Assembly (NCBI RefSeq): GCF_003600685.1
Contig: NZ_CP032084.1
Coordinates: 6,014,001 to 6,078,000 of the forward strand
Reading direction: 5' to 3'
DNA from: Achromobacter sp. B7
Lineage (GTDB): Bacteria; Pseudomonadota; Gammaproteobacteria; Burkholderiales; Burkholderiaceae_B
DNA: 64,000 nt
The stretch's first letter is position 1. Each line of letters begins with the position of its first letter. Shown piece after piece: positions 17,873 to 27,043 of the stretch. Made by a program: the position numbers and the translations under genes. The notes beneath the pieces are model-generated. The model worked only from the letters and a program-made list of their open reading frames with translations. It was not told the origin of the DNA and did no database searches.

Positions 17873-18907
17873 ATGACAAGCGCCACTGGACATCACCCCG
17901 CAGACCCGCCCGAAACTGGCGGAGGCAGCCTGGAAGTCTCCATCGTCATCCCGGTTTATCGCAGCGAATCAATCCTGCCCAAGCTGGTCGCAAAAGTGGC
18001 CGAGGTAATGGGCGCGCTACAGATGACGGATCGGTTCGAACTTGTACTGGTCAATGACTGCAGCCCCGACAACAGCTGGAAGGTCATTACCGAGCAAGCA
18101 GCGCTACATCCGTTTATCAAGGGTATTTCGCTACGCAAGAATTTTGGCCAGCACAACGCGGTTATGGCCGGCCTGCATCACACGAACGGCCGATACGTAA
18201 TCCTGATGGACGACGACCTGCAACACCCGCCTAGCGCAATCGGCAAGCTGCTCGACGCGCTGCGTTCGGGCTACGACGTCTGCTACACCAACTATGTCGG
18301 CCGGCAGCATGCCTTGTGGAAAAAGGTGGGCAGCAAGTTCAATGATCTTGTCGCCACCTATGCACTGCGCAAGCCCAAAGGCCTGTACCTGTCGTCCTTC
18401 AAGGCGCTGCGCCAGGAAGTGGTGCAGGAAGTGATCCGCTACGACGGCCCCTACGCGTACGTAGACGGTCTGATCCTGGACGTCACAAATTCCATCACGT
18501 CAGTGGATATCGAGCACCAGGCGCGGCTGGAAGGCGAAGGCAACTACAACCTGCGACGGTCGTTGTCGCTGTGGATGAAAATGCTGACCAGCTTTTCAAT
18601 TCTGCCCCTGCGCTTTGCCACCTGCGTCGGTTTTTGCATGTCCGCATTCAGTTTGATCATGATCCTAGTGATCACCGTGCAAAGCTTCTTACACCCGGAT
18701 TACCCGCGCGGCTGGACTTCACTAATCGCCACCGTCCTACTTGTAGGCGGCATTCAGACGCTATGTTTGGGCATGATCGGCGAGTATCTCGGGCGTGCCT
18801 ACCTGAAGATCAACCGCAAGCCGCAGTTCGTGGTGGCTAGCACGACGTTCAAGAAAAACAAGCCGGCTGCAGCCGAGCCGGCCGCTCAAGCCGCCCATCA
18901 TGTCTAG
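17873..18907 (+). CDS. GtrB-like bactoprenol-phosphate sugar transferase (GT2)
   Basis: A 344-residue GT2 enzyme. VSIVIPVYRSE near residue 22, VLVNDCSPDNSW near 57, the RKNFGQHNAVMAGL segment and the metal-binding ILMDDDLQHPP near 105 match GtrB/ArnC-type enzymes. Two C-terminal helices (about 238-260 and 275-297) anchor it, as in tetrameric GtrB. It transfers a sugar from a nucleotide donor to undecaprenyl phosphate on the cytoplasmic face; GtrB proteins typically use glucose, but the sugar is not determined here. It overlaps the GtrA gene by eight bases. Confidence 0.87.
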   Translation: MTSATGHHPADPPETGGGSLEVSIVIPVYRSESILPKLVAKVAEVMGALQMTDRFELVLVNDCSPDNSWKVITEQAALHPFIKGISLRKNFGQHNAVMAGLHHTNGRYVILMDDDLQHPPSAIGKLLDALRSGYDVCYTNYVGRQHALWKKVGSKFNDLVATYALRKPKGLYLSSFKALRQEVVQEVIRYDGPYAYVDGLILDVTNSITSVDIEHQARLEGEGNYNLRRSLSLWMKMLTSFSILPLRFATCVGFCMSAFSLIMILVITVQSFLHPDYPRGWTSLIATVLLVGGIQTLCLGMIGEYLGRAYLKINRKPQFVVASTTFKKNKPAAAEPAAQAAHHV

Positions 18908-19301
18908 GTGGACGAACGAAGCAGGCCGACTGATGCGCTACGCCATCAGCGGGGGCCTGAACACAGCGATTGGCTTTGGCATTATCTTCGTGTTGATGGC
19001 GCTGGGCGTCCCTGCCGTGCTTGCCAACATCCTTGGCTACACAGTCGGCTTCATTCAGAGCTTTTTCTTTTCCAAGAAATTCGTTTTTCGAAGTAAAGGA
19101 AAGATTGCCAGCGAAGGGCTGCGTTATCTTTATATTTTCCTGATCTCCTTTTTGGTGAACTTGGCGGTCCTGAAAATTTTTTTGACTTATGAGGTCAAGC
19201 CTGTGCTTGCCCAACTGGCCGCTGCTGGCGTGTACAGCGGCTTCATGTATGTGCTGTCGGCCCGGCTTGTGTTCCGCCCCAAGCGGCAGAACGACATCTA
19301 G
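18900..19301 (+). CDS. GtrA family flippase
   Basis: A 133-residue protein with four hydrophobic helices. LMRYAISGGLNTAIGFGIIF at the start, then VGFIQSFFFSKKFVF between helices two and three, are the standard GtrA pattern. GtrA proteins are thought to flip undecaprenyl-phosphate-linked sugars made by GtrB. The ATG at 18900 lies within the end of the GtrB-like gene, so the pair is translationally coupled. After it, 158 bases without a visible gene separate it from convergent waaA. Confidence 0.9.
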   Translation: MSRWTNEAGRLMRYAISGGLNTAIGFGIIFVLMALGVPAVLANILGYTVGFIQSFFFSKKFVFRSKGKIASEGLRYLYIFLISFLVNLAVLKIFLTYEVKPVLAQLAAAGVYSGFMYVLSARLVFRPKRQNDI

Positions 19302-19459
19302 CCGGACCGCCGACCTTTCCCGGCATTGCCGACGTCGCAATTGCCCGGAAGATAACGGTGGTTCAGCCCGGCGCCATTGCGCCCGCCAAACTGGGATTGG
19401 CAGCTAGGTCGCGATCGACTCCTGCGTCTGGGGCTGAGGCGCCTTCAAGCCCCTGAGCA

Positions 19460-20791
19460 TCAGCGCAACAAGCGAGCGAGCACCTGCATTGTGCGGGCGC
19501 TCGCTCCGGCGTGCTGGCCAGACCAATCACGAGCGGCCCGACCGACGGCCTGACGCCGATCAGGGTCAGCGAGCAACGCCAACGCCATATCGACTGCGGC
19601 CGACGCATCCGGCGCACGCAAGACGGCCCCTGCCGCAATCGCATCTTCGGCCGCCTGCTGGAAGTTGAAGGTGTGCGGCCCCACGATCACCGGCACGCCC
19701 GCTGCGCAGGCTTCGATCAGGTTCTGCCCGCCCAGCGGCGCAAAACTGCCCGCGACGATGGCGACATCCGACGCAGCGTAATAGAAGGCCATTTCGCCCA
19801 GGCTGTCGCCCAGCACCACGGCGGTTTCCGGGGTCGGCTCGACGCCCGCGCTTCGCCGGATGAACGGTAGCTGCGCATCGCTCAACAGCCTGGCCGCCTC
19901 GTCAAAGCGTTGCGGGTGTCGCGGGATCACCATGAATAGCGGAGCGTCCGGCTGCCCGCTGTAGCGCTTGATCGCGTCGATAAAAGGGGCGTCCTCGCCT
20001 TCGCGGGTGCTGGCAATCGACACAACCGGCCGACCCAGACGCTTGCGCCATTCTCGGCCTGCCTGAACCTGCGACGCCGGCAGCACCAGGTCGAATTTCA
20101 GATTACCGGTCACAGCGGGCACGGGCGCGCCCGCCTGCACCAGCCGCGCCGCGTCTTCCACCGTTTGCGCCAGGACCATATCGAGGCCGGCCAAGGCTTC
20201 GTGCATCACGCCGCCCATGCGTTTTGCCTGGCGTAGCGACGACGCGGAATATCGCGCGCTGACCAGCGCCATTGGCACGTGCGCGCGTCGGGCGGCGGCC
20301 AGTAGATTTGGCCAGATTTCGCGTTCGATCAGCAGTCCGCAGCGCGGCTGGTAGCCGCGCATGAAGCGGCGGGTGGCGCCGGGAAAGTCGTACGGCAGCC
20401 AAGCTTGGCGCAGTTGGCCCCGGCCAATGGCGTCGGCGAACAAACGCTGGCCTTCAGCGCGGCCCGTGGCCGTCATGTGAGTCAGCAGCACGGGCAAGCC
20501 GCGGTCTAGCAACGCTTGCAGCAACGGCTGCGCCGCGCGTGTCTCGCCCAGGCTGACGGCGTGTACCCAGACGGGGCGGGTCCAGGGGGAATCGGCGGTG
20601 GTGGAGACAGGGGCAGCAGCCTGCGACGCGGCAGCCCAAGCGAAAAGCGGTTGCCCATCCGCTGGATGGCCAAACCGCTCACGCGAAAACACCTCCCACT
20701 GACCGCCTGCCCGTTTGGCACGACGCGCCATCCACAGCCACAGCAGCGGCGCCAACGCCCGCAGTGCCAGCGTGTAGACGCCGCGATTCAT
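19460..20791 (-). CDS. waaA: 3-deoxy-D-manno-octulosonic acid (Kdo) transferase
   Basis: A 443-residue GT30 enzyme adding Kdo to lipid IV-A at the inner membrane in LPS core assembly. An N-terminal anchor helix (GVYTLALRALAPLLWLWMA) precedes VWVHAVSLGETRAAQPLLQAL, the motif with the catalytic glutamate. The second Rossmann domain shows SIASTREGEDAPF, VIPRHPQRFDE and the sugar-nucleotide region GSFAPLGGQNLIEACAAGVPV. I chose the ATG at 20791, one base after the waaC stop; another lies nine codons upstream inside waaC. waaC-waaA form one unit with the LPS genes to the right. Confidence 0.95.
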   Translation of the reverse strand: MNRGVYTLALRALAPLLWLWMARRAKRAGGQWEVFSRERFGHPADGQPLFAWAAASQAAAPVSTTADSPWTRPVWVHAVSLGETRAAQPLLQALLDRGLPVLLTHMTATGRAEGQRLFADAIGRGQLRQAWLPYDFPGATRRFMRGYQPRCGLLIEREIWPNLLAAARRAHVPMALVSARYSASSLRQAKRMGGVMHEALAGLDMVLAQTVEDAARLVQAGAPVPAVTGNLKFDLVLPASQVQAGREWRKRLGRPVVSIASTREGEDAPFIDAIKRYSGQPDAPLFMVIPRHPQRFDEAARLLSDAQLPFIRRSAGVEPTPETAVVLGDSLGEMAFYYAASDVAIVAGSFAPLGGQNLIEACAAGVPVIVGPHTFNFQQAAEDAIAAGAVLRAPDASAAVDMALALLADPDRRQAVGRAARDWSGQHAGASARTMQVLARLLR

Positions 20792-20792
20792 G

Positions 20793-21830
20793 TCAGTGCG
20801 CGGCCAGCGCCTGCTCAACCGAGGCCATCACCGCTTCGCGCGATGGAGACGCGCCGCGGTCGCCCAGGCTGGCCGTGTAGTTCGACCCGACCAGCGGCGT
20901 GCGAACGGGGGTGGAAGCGCGGTAGATGCCGATGGTGGGGCGGCCCAGCGCCGCCGACAGATGCGTCAGCCCGCTGTCCAGGCCCACCATCAGGCGCGAC
21001 CCGGCCAGCAAGCGCGCCACGTCGGTCAGGTCCATGCGCGGCATGACTTCGGCGCCTTCCATGCCGGCCACGAGCAGGCTCGCGCGCTCGGCCTCGGCGT
21101 CATTGCCCGCCAGCAGTTTCAGGGTGCAGCCGGCTTCGCGCAGGCGGCGGAATACCGCGCGCCAATCCTCTTCGGGCCAGAGTTTGTCGTCGCGGCTGGC
21201 CGACGGCATGATCACCGCGTAACCCCGGTCGTTGTCCAAATGATGCAGACGCGGCAGTTCAGCGGCGTTCAAGCCGTCGCTGCCGACTTCAACCACGGGT
21301 TCCACGGGCTGACTGGCCTGCCGCACGAAATTCTGCAATCCAAAGTCCGGCAGCCCGGCATGCTGGTAGCCAAAGGTCAGCGCGGCCAACTTGCGCTGGC
21401 GGATCACGGCAGGCTGCCAGAATTCCACGCGGTGGCGCACGTTGTAGAACAGCGACGCCAAGGGCTCACGCGCCGACCGCCAATCCAGCCCATGCCGCAC
21501 GCCGCGCGCCTGACGCACCAGCCAAGCAGATTTCAGCAGCGCCTGCATATCCAGCACGATGTCGTATTGCGTGGAGCGCAGCCGTTCTTTAAGCGCCCGG
21601 CGCTCGAAGCGCACCTGCGACGACCACCACGACTTGCGCCAGCGCCGATGGGCGACCTTGATGACTTCATTGACGGCCGGATGCCACGACGGGATCTCGG
21701 CAAACGCTTCCTCGACGATCCAATCGATCTGTGCGTCAGGCACATGCCGGGCAATATCGGTGATTGCCGGAAGCATGTGGACGAGGTCGCCCAAGGAGGA
21801 GGTGCGAACGATGAGGATTCGTGTGGGCAT
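20793..21830 (-). CDS. waaC: Lipopolysaccharide heptosyltransferase I
   Basis: A 345-residue GT9 enzyme that adds the first heptose to Kdo in the LPS inner core. ILIVRTSSLGDLVHMLPAI at the N terminus is the heptosyltransferase opening, DIVLDMQALLKSAWLVR follows near residue 90, and the C-terminal domain carries AGSRLMVGLDSGLTHLSAAL and IYRASTPVRTPLVG, which bind the ADP-heptose. The ATG at 21830 (MPTRILIVR) gives the expected length; a longer frame to 21908 adds a non-homologous basic leader. Coupled to waaA. Confidence 0.95.
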   Translation of the reverse strand: MPTRILIVRTSSLGDLVHMLPAITDIARHVPDAQIDWIVEEAFAEIPSWHPAVNEVIKVAHRRWRKSWWSSQVRFERRALKERLRSTQYDIVLDMQALLKSAWLVRQARGVRHGLDWRSAREPLASLFYNVRHRVEFWQPAVIRQRKLAALTFGYQHAGLPDFGLQNFVRQASQPVEPVVEVGSDGLNAAELPRLHHLDNDRGYAVIMPSASRDDKLWPEEDWRAVFRRLREAGCTLKLLAGNDAEAERASLLVAGMEGAEVMPRMDLTDVARLLAGSRLMVGLDSGLTHLSAALGRPTIGIYRASTPVRTPLVGSNYTASLGDRGASPSREAVMASVEQALAAH

Positions 21831-21988
21831 AATGATTCGAGCTTGGCGCCGCCCTCGACCCGATGTTGGCAGGCGCCGTTCAACGCAGCCCGCACTGTAC
21901 AACAACATTGCTGGTTACAGCGACGCCAGTTCCAGCCAACCCATTGCCCCAAATTCCGAGCAATGGTGGTTAAGGAAAGCGGCGCCGG

Positions 21989-23092
21989 TCAATGGCGCTT
22001 TTTCTTCTTTACGATCATCCACTTGGGCATGCGAAACAGCACCAGGCGGCGATAAAGCACCACATAGGTGGTGGAGAAAACTGCCGTGAAGAACATTAAC
22101 AGATAGGGCTGCTGCCAGAACAATACGGCGGGTATGACCGCCAACGACGAAAGCAACCACAGGTACGGCGACGTCATGGAATTGCGCTGCGTCTGATGCC
22201 GCATTTCGCGCGAGCCGATCGCCCAGCGCACAAGGCGCTTGTAGATCAGCATATGCAGGTGCACGCCGTCGGGAGCGCCGGGGGAGCGGCCCCGCAGCCA
22301 CTTTTTTCGATAGATGGAAAACAGGGTTTCGAATACCGGATAAATACACAGCAGCAACGGAAACCATGCTGACACTTCAGGGTGACGCGCCAGCATCAGC
22401 ACTGACAATTCACCGATCATGAATCCCAGGAAGTAAGCGCCACCGTCCCCAAGGAATATGTGGCCGTGCGGGTAATTCCAAACCAGGAATCCGATAATGC
22501 CGCCCAGCGTGCTCAATGCCACGATCAACAAAAACCGATCGCCGAGATAAAACGAGACGTAGGCAAACCCGGCCAAGATCATTGCGGACACCACGGCCGC
22601 CAGGCCGTTATACCCGTCAATAATGTTTATGGCATTGGCGGCGCCGCTAATGGCAACCGACGTGAAAATAAACGAAATAACCCAGAATTGCAGCAGCCAA
22701 TCAATTCCGATAATGTCGACACGCGTCACAGCCGCGCCAAGCAGATAATACGCAATGCCGCCCGACAACATTGCAAGTCCAAGCCGCACCAAAACCCGCA
22801 CTTGTTTGGTCAGGTCCTCGGCGAAGCCCCCTAGAAATGCCGGCATCGAGGCCGCCAACAGCAGCACCATGTTCGGAAGGACGTCCGGCTCGCGCACTGC
22901 CACCAAGGCGCACGTGACGCCGCTGGCGATCAGCAAGGACAGTCCGCCGATGCGGGGCACAGGCTTCGAATGGTACTTCTGCACGCCCTCCAGATCGTGG
23001 TCAGCCGTCAGGCCGTCGTGCCAGGAACGGTAGCGAACGATCAGCAAGGTCGAAAACAGCGAAACCAGAAACGCTACAAGAACGTACAGCAT
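21989..23092 (-). CDS. WecA/MraY-family undecaprenyl-phosphate sugar-phosphate transferase
   Basis: A 367-residue membrane enzyme with about eleven helices. Family motifs are KPVPRIGGLSLL near residue 43, GGFAEDLT near 88, NAINIIDGYNGLA near 158 with the catalytic aspartate, and FLGDGGAYFLGF near 216; HLHMLIYKR gives the HxH-type uridine motif. It belongs to the polyprenyl-phosphate N-acetylhexosamine-1-phosphate transferase group that starts O-antigen or other glycan chains, closer to WecA/WbpL than to MraY. The lysine-rich tail ends MIVKKKKRH. It lies 158 bases upstream of waaC on the same strand. Confidence 0.87.
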   Translation of the reverse strand: MLYVLVAFLVSLFSTLLIVRYRSWHDGLTADHDLEGVQKYHSKPVPRIGGLSLLIASGVTCALVAVREPDVLPNMVLLLAASMPAFLGGFAEDLTKQVRVLVRLGLAMLSGGIAYYLLGAAVTRVDIIGIDWLLQFWVISFIFTSVAISGAANAINIIDGYNGLAAVVSAMILAGFAYVSFYLGDRFLLIVALSTLGGIIGFLVWNYPHGHIFLGDGGAYFLGFMIGELSVLMLARHPEVSAWFPLLLCIYPVFETLFSIYRKKWLRGRSPGAPDGVHLHMLIYKRLVRWAIGSREMRHQTQRNSMTSPYLWLLSSLAVIPAVLFWQQPYLLMFFTAVFSTTYVVLYRRLVLFRMPKWMIVKKKKRH

Positions 23093-23337
23093 AAAAAAAC
23101 GCGCCGGAGGGAGAATCGCGGAATTGTAGCGTCAGACGCAGACAAGGCATGAAAACAATATGGACAGCTTTGCAAAAGAATGGAAACGCGGCTTGCAAAA
23201 TAAAAAGGGCCTGTTTGGCGCCTGATCAACCGGCTAAACTCGCGCATCTGCAGAATTGCGCGCACCGCGCCCGCCTCCGATTTGACGAGACGCGTCTGGA
23301 CTTGGACATCAGTATCAAGACGTATTTACAAAAAAAT

Positions 23338-24909
23338 ATGCTGCCTTTAAAACCCGTTGACCTTGCGAAGCTACCGCGCCTTCCCGAATGGCAAGCGTTC
23401 TCTCAGGCCGTCCAGCACGGCTCAATCTGCACTGATGAACTACGCCTGTTGCACGCCGCCGGACTAACCATCGACCTCAGCGCGCAGGTCTCATCCCCAG
23501 ACGCCCGCGCTGCGGCAACCGCCCTGCTCCAAGCCCGTGGTTTCGACCAGGCACGCGCGGCTCTGCTGGCCGGCGACCACGTCAACAAGACAGAAGACCG
23601 CGCCGCTTGGCACACCATGCTGCGTGCGCCGGAACCCATTGAAGCCGTCGCCCGCGAACACCAACGTGTTCGGGAATTCGTGGAACAGGCGGACGCTCAG
23701 GGCAAATGGAAAGCGGTAATCCATATTGGTATCGGCGGCAGCGACTGGGGCGTGCGCTTGGCCACGGACGCGTGCAGCGGTAGCGGCGCTCGCAGAGCCC
23801 TGAAATTCGTGGCCAATATTGACGGGCATGCCCTTGAAGACGCCATCCTGGGCCTGAATGCCCAAGACACTCTTTTGGTCGTCACATCCAAATCCTTCAC
23901 GACGGCAGAAACGCTGGCCAACCTGCGGCGCGCCGTGGACTGGCTGGCACAGGCGGGCGTGGAACGGCCGTATGAGCAGGTCGTGGCGATCACCGCCCGC
24001 CCCGACGCCGCCCGCGCGCTGGGGATTCCGTCTTCGCAGGTCTTCGAATTCTGGGACTGGGTTGGCGGCCGATATTCCTTGTGGTCCGCCGTGGGCTTGC
24101 CGGTGGCCATGGCGGTCGGGATTGACGTCATCGAAGGCATCCGTGCCGGCGCCGCCGCCATGGACGAGCACTTCGCCCAGGCGCCCATTGCCGAAAACGC
24201 CCCTGCGCAGCTTGCGCTGGCCGGCGTCGCCAACCGCAGCGTACTTGGGTATGGGTCGCTCAGCATCGCCGCGTATGACGCGCGCCTGCAATTCCTGGCG
24301 CCCTATCTACAACAGCTGGATATGGAATCGCTGGGCAAATCCGTGGATATGGCCGGCGATCCCGTGGGCGTGCCCACCGGCCCGTCGGTGTGGGGCATGC
24401 CCGGCACCGACGGCCAGCACACCTTTTTCCAGTGGCTGCACCAAGGCACGGACGGCGCGGCGGTGGATTTCATCATGTGCCGCGAAGCCGACCACCAATG
24501 GACGGAAGAACACGCGATGCTGCTGGCCAATTGCCTGGCCCAACGCCAGACGCTCCTGCGGGGTACGTCGCTGGATGCGGATCGCGACGCCATGCTGGCC
24601 CAAGGCATGCCCGCGGACAAGGCCGAATGGCTCGCGCGCCATCGCCGACACGAAGGCGGCAGGCCTTCTACGCTGATCGTGTTGCCGCGCCTGACGCCGT
24701 ACGCGCTGGGCGCGTTGCTGGCACTGTACGAGCACAAGATCTTCGTACAAGCGTTGATCTGGGGGATCAACCCCTTCGATCAATGGGGTGTCGAGGCGGG
24801 CAAGAAAATGGCCAGCGGCATCCTGCGCGAATTGCACGGGCAAGGCCAAAACGCCGATCACGATCTTTCGACCCAGCATTGGATTTCGGTTCTGACGCAG
24901 GGGCGCTAA
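23338..24909 (+). CDS. pgi: Glucose-6-phosphate isomerase
   Basis: A 523-residue enzyme interconverting glucose 6-phosphate and fructose 6-phosphate. The phosphate-binding HIGIGGSDWGVRLA, VTSKSFTTAETLAN, the signature GGRYSLWSAVGLP, and the C-terminal GINPFDQWGVEAGKKMA are all present. The frame is open back to an ATG at 23149, but the added 63 residues show no homology pattern, and the ATG at 23338 (MLPLKPVDLAKLP) gives a normal length. No strong ribosome-binding site precedes it. It is divergent from the WecA-like gene. Confidence 0.95.
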   Translation: MLPLKPVDLAKLPRLPEWQAFSQAVQHGSICTDELRLLHAAGLTIDLSAQVSSPDARAAATALLQARGFDQARAALLAGDHVNKTEDRAAWHTMLRAPEPIEAVAREHQRVREFVEQADAQGKWKAVIHIGIGGSDWGVRLATDACSGSGARRALKFVANIDGHALEDAILGLNAQDTLLVVTSKSFTTAETLANLRRAVDWLAQAGVERPYEQVVAITARPDAARALGIPSSQVFEFWDWVGGRYSLWSAVGLPVAMAVGIDVIEGIRAGAAAMDEHFAQAPIAENAPAQLALAGVANRSVLGYGSLSIAAYDARLQFLAPYLQQLDMESLGKSVDMAGDPVGVPTGPSVWGMPGTDGQHTFFQWLHQGTDGAAVDFIMCREADHQWTEEHAMLLANCLAQRQTLLRGTSLDADRDAMLAQGMPADKAEWLARHRRHEGGRPSTLIVLPRLTPYALGALLALYEHKIFVQALIWGINPFDQWGVEAGKKMASGILRELHGQGQNADHDLSTQHWISVLTQGR

Positions 24910-25003
24910 TATCTCCGTACCGGCATCGGCGCAGGGCCCCAAGTAGCCAAACCTGCTGTTTGGGAAGAGAATGTGCACATAAAGCTTCTATAAGGAGACT
25001 GCC

Positions 25004-25573
25004 ATGCGCATTGCCGATGCCCAATGGATTCCTTCGACGCAGCACCAGACATGGGATGCGTTGACGGACCCGAGAGTCTTGCAGAAGTGCATACCGGGTT
25101 GCGTGGAAGTTGCGATGCGCAGCCCTACCGAATACGCCGTCACCCTGCGTGCCAATATCGCGGGGATCGACACCGACTACGAGGGCGAGATCCTGCTCTC
25201 GGACGTCAACGCCCCCGACAGCTGCACCCTGGTGTTCGAAGGCAAGGGCCGCGCGGCCTGCCTGGCCATCGGCACCGCCCAGGTCAATCTCAGCACCAAG
25301 GACCAGGGCACCCGCGTGGCCTATACCGTGGCCGGCATGGCGGGCGGCAAGTTGGCTGAATGTGGCGAAGGGCTGTTGCTGAAAGCCGGCGACAAGATCA
25401 TCCAGAAGTTCTTTGCCGCGTTCATCGACCACATGGCCGTCCAGCCACGGATTGCGCCGCCGCCCCCTCCCCCAGAACCCGAACCTCGCGGCGTGTCCAA
25501 TTCCCGCTGGTCATGGCTGCTGGTCGTGGTGATCATTGCGGTTTTCTGGGGCTACCACTCGTTTTACAAGTGA
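25004..25573 (+). CDS. CoxG-like SRPBCC domain protein with C-terminal membrane anchor
   Basis: A 189-residue protein. Residues 1-145 match the CoxG / carbon monoxide dehydrogenase subunit G family of START-like folds: WIPSTQHQTWDALTDPRVLQKCIPGC, then ANIAGIDTDYEGEI and VAGMAGGKLAECGEGLL. A proline-rich linker (APPPPPPEPEP) leads to a single C-terminal helix (WSWLLVVVIIAVFWGYHSFY), so it is a tail-anchored form facing the cytoplasm. No coxLMS genes are nearby, so it is not part of a CO dehydrogenase operon here; lipid or cofactor binding is a fair guess. An AAGGAG stands just upstream of the ATG. Confidence 0.88.
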   Translation: MRIADAQWIPSTQHQTWDALTDPRVLQKCIPGCVEVAMRSPTEYAVTLRANIAGIDTDYEGEILLSDVNAPDSCTLVFEGKGRAACLAIGTAQVNLSTKDQGTRVAYTVAGMAGGKLAECGEGLLLKAGDKIIQKFFAAFIDHMAVQPRIAPPPPPPEPEPRGVSNSRWSWLLVVVIIAVFWGYHSFYK

Positions 25574-25606
25574 AAACCCTAGTGGGCCGGTGATATCCTA
25601 GGCGGC

Positions 25607-27025
25607 ATGACTCCGCCGCCGACACCGACCCAGCCCGCCGCCGATCCCACCCGCTCCAAGAGGGATTTGCTGATGGCCATGGCGGGGGTCTCGGCAACCG
25701 TGGTGCTGGCCGCGCTGGATTCCACCATCATCAGTACCACCTTGCCGCGCGTGGCAGAGGCGCTGAACGGCATGGCGCTCTATGCCTGGGTGGGCACCGG
25801 CTACCTGCTGGCCACCGCCGCGTCCATCCTGATCTTTGGTCGGTTGGGCGACATGTTCGGGCGCAAGCCGCTGATGCTGGTTTCCGTGCTGATCATCGCG
25901 CTGGGCTCCATTGCGTGCGGGCTGGCGCAGTCCATGACTCAATTGATCGTTTTTCGCACCCTGCAAGGGGTGGGCGGCGGCATGATGATCGCGACCGCCT
26001 TCGCCGCGCCGGCCGACCTGTTTCCCGACGCCAAGCAGCGCGTGCGATGGATGGCGCTGGTGTCCGCCGCCTTTGCCATGGCCAGCGGTATCGGCCCGGT
26101 GCTGGGCGGCGCGGCGACCCAGGCGCTGGGCTGGCGGGCGGCATTCTTCATATCTCCCGTTGCGGCAGCGGGCGCGTTTTTCCTGTTGGCCCGCTACTTT
26201 CCCCGTATTCGCCCCATCCATGACGGCAGCCGCAAAATCGACTGGGTGGGCGCCATCCTGCTCGTCTTGGCCGTGGGCGCGCCGCTCGCGGCGCTGGAGC
26301 TGGCCTTTGCCCAGGGCGAGCATGCCCACCCCCTGCTGGGCGCCATGTTGGCAGTGATCGGCGTGGCCGCCATCGCCATCCTGATTCCTACCGAACGCCG
26401 CGTGAAGTCGCCCATCTTTCCGCTGCGCGTTCTGGCCGGACAAGAATCCAAACTGCTGAACCTGGCCGCGATGATGGTGGGCGCGGTGATGTTCGTGCTG
26501 ATCTTCTACAGCCCGCTGCTGTTGCAGCAGGTGCTGGGCTATACCCCCAGCGAAGCCGGCTTGCTGCTGACGCCGCTGGTTGCCGCGATTTCAGTGGGCA
26601 GCATCATCAACGGGCGCATGTTTCCCAAGCAGACCGAGCCGCAGCGCTTGATGGTGTTTGGCGGGCTGCTGCTGGCAGCCGGGACCTTGATGGTGTTGCT
26701 GATTTCACCTGGCACGTCGGCGTGGTGGATTCTTGCCGCGTTCTTCGTCAACGGATGCGCGCTGGGCTTTCTGCTGCCCAATCTGACGCTCTTCATGCAG
26801 ATGCTGAGCGAACGCCGAGACGTGGGCGTGGCGTCCGCGCTGGTGCAAACCACCCGCGCCATCGGCAGCGCGCTGGGCACCGCGCTGGTCGGGATCATGA
26901 TTTCGCATGGCACGGTACTAAACGGAGTGCGGGCCGGGCTGGTCTTGTGTATTGTCCTGTCCCTGTCCTGTGCGCTGCTGGCGTACCGGGTCAAGATGAA
27001 GAACCTGGTCACCAGCCGCAAATAA
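25607..27025 (+). CDS. MFS drug transporter of the DHA2 (14-helix) type
   Basis: A 472-residue inner membrane protein with about 14 helices. Early motifs are VVLAALDSTIISTTLPRVA (the D1-type motif) and GRLGDMFGRKPLMLVS (motif A), then RTLQGVGGGMMIATAFA near residue 120 (motif C-like). This is the EmrB/QacA layout of proton-coupled exporters. No EmrA-type membrane-fusion gene is adjacent. A DMT transporter gene follows after 18 bases on the same strand, so the two probably share a transcript. Substrate unknown. Confidence 0.9.
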   Translation: MTPPPTPTQPAADPTRSKRDLLMAMAGVSATVVLAALDSTIISTTLPRVAEALNGMALYAWVGTGYLLATAASILIFGRLGDMFGRKPLMLVSVLIIALGSIACGLAQSMTQLIVFRTLQGVGGGMMIATAFAAPADLFPDAKQRVRWMALVSAAFAMASGIGPVLGGAATQALGWRAAFFISPVAAAGAFFLLARYFPRIRPIHDGSRKIDWVGAILLVLAVGAPLAALELAFAQGEHAHPLLGAMLAVIGVAAIAILIPTERRVKSPIFPLRVLAGQESKLLNLAAMMVGAVMFVLIFYSPLLLQQVLGYTPSEAGLLLTPLVAAISVGSIINGRMFPKQTEPQRLMVFGGLLLAAGTLMVLLISPGTSAWWILAAFFVNGCALGFLLPNLTLFMQMLSERRDVGVASALVQTTRAIGSALGTALVGIMISHGTVLNGVRAGLVLCIVLSLSCALLAYRVKMKNLVTSRK

Positions 27026-27043
27026 GGCTCACCGAGACACACC

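Noticed and set aside
23149..23337. N-terminal extension of pgi
   Set aside because: The 63 extra in-frame codons are basic and cysteine-containing without a Pgi-like pattern; the ATG at 23338 gives a normal enzyme.
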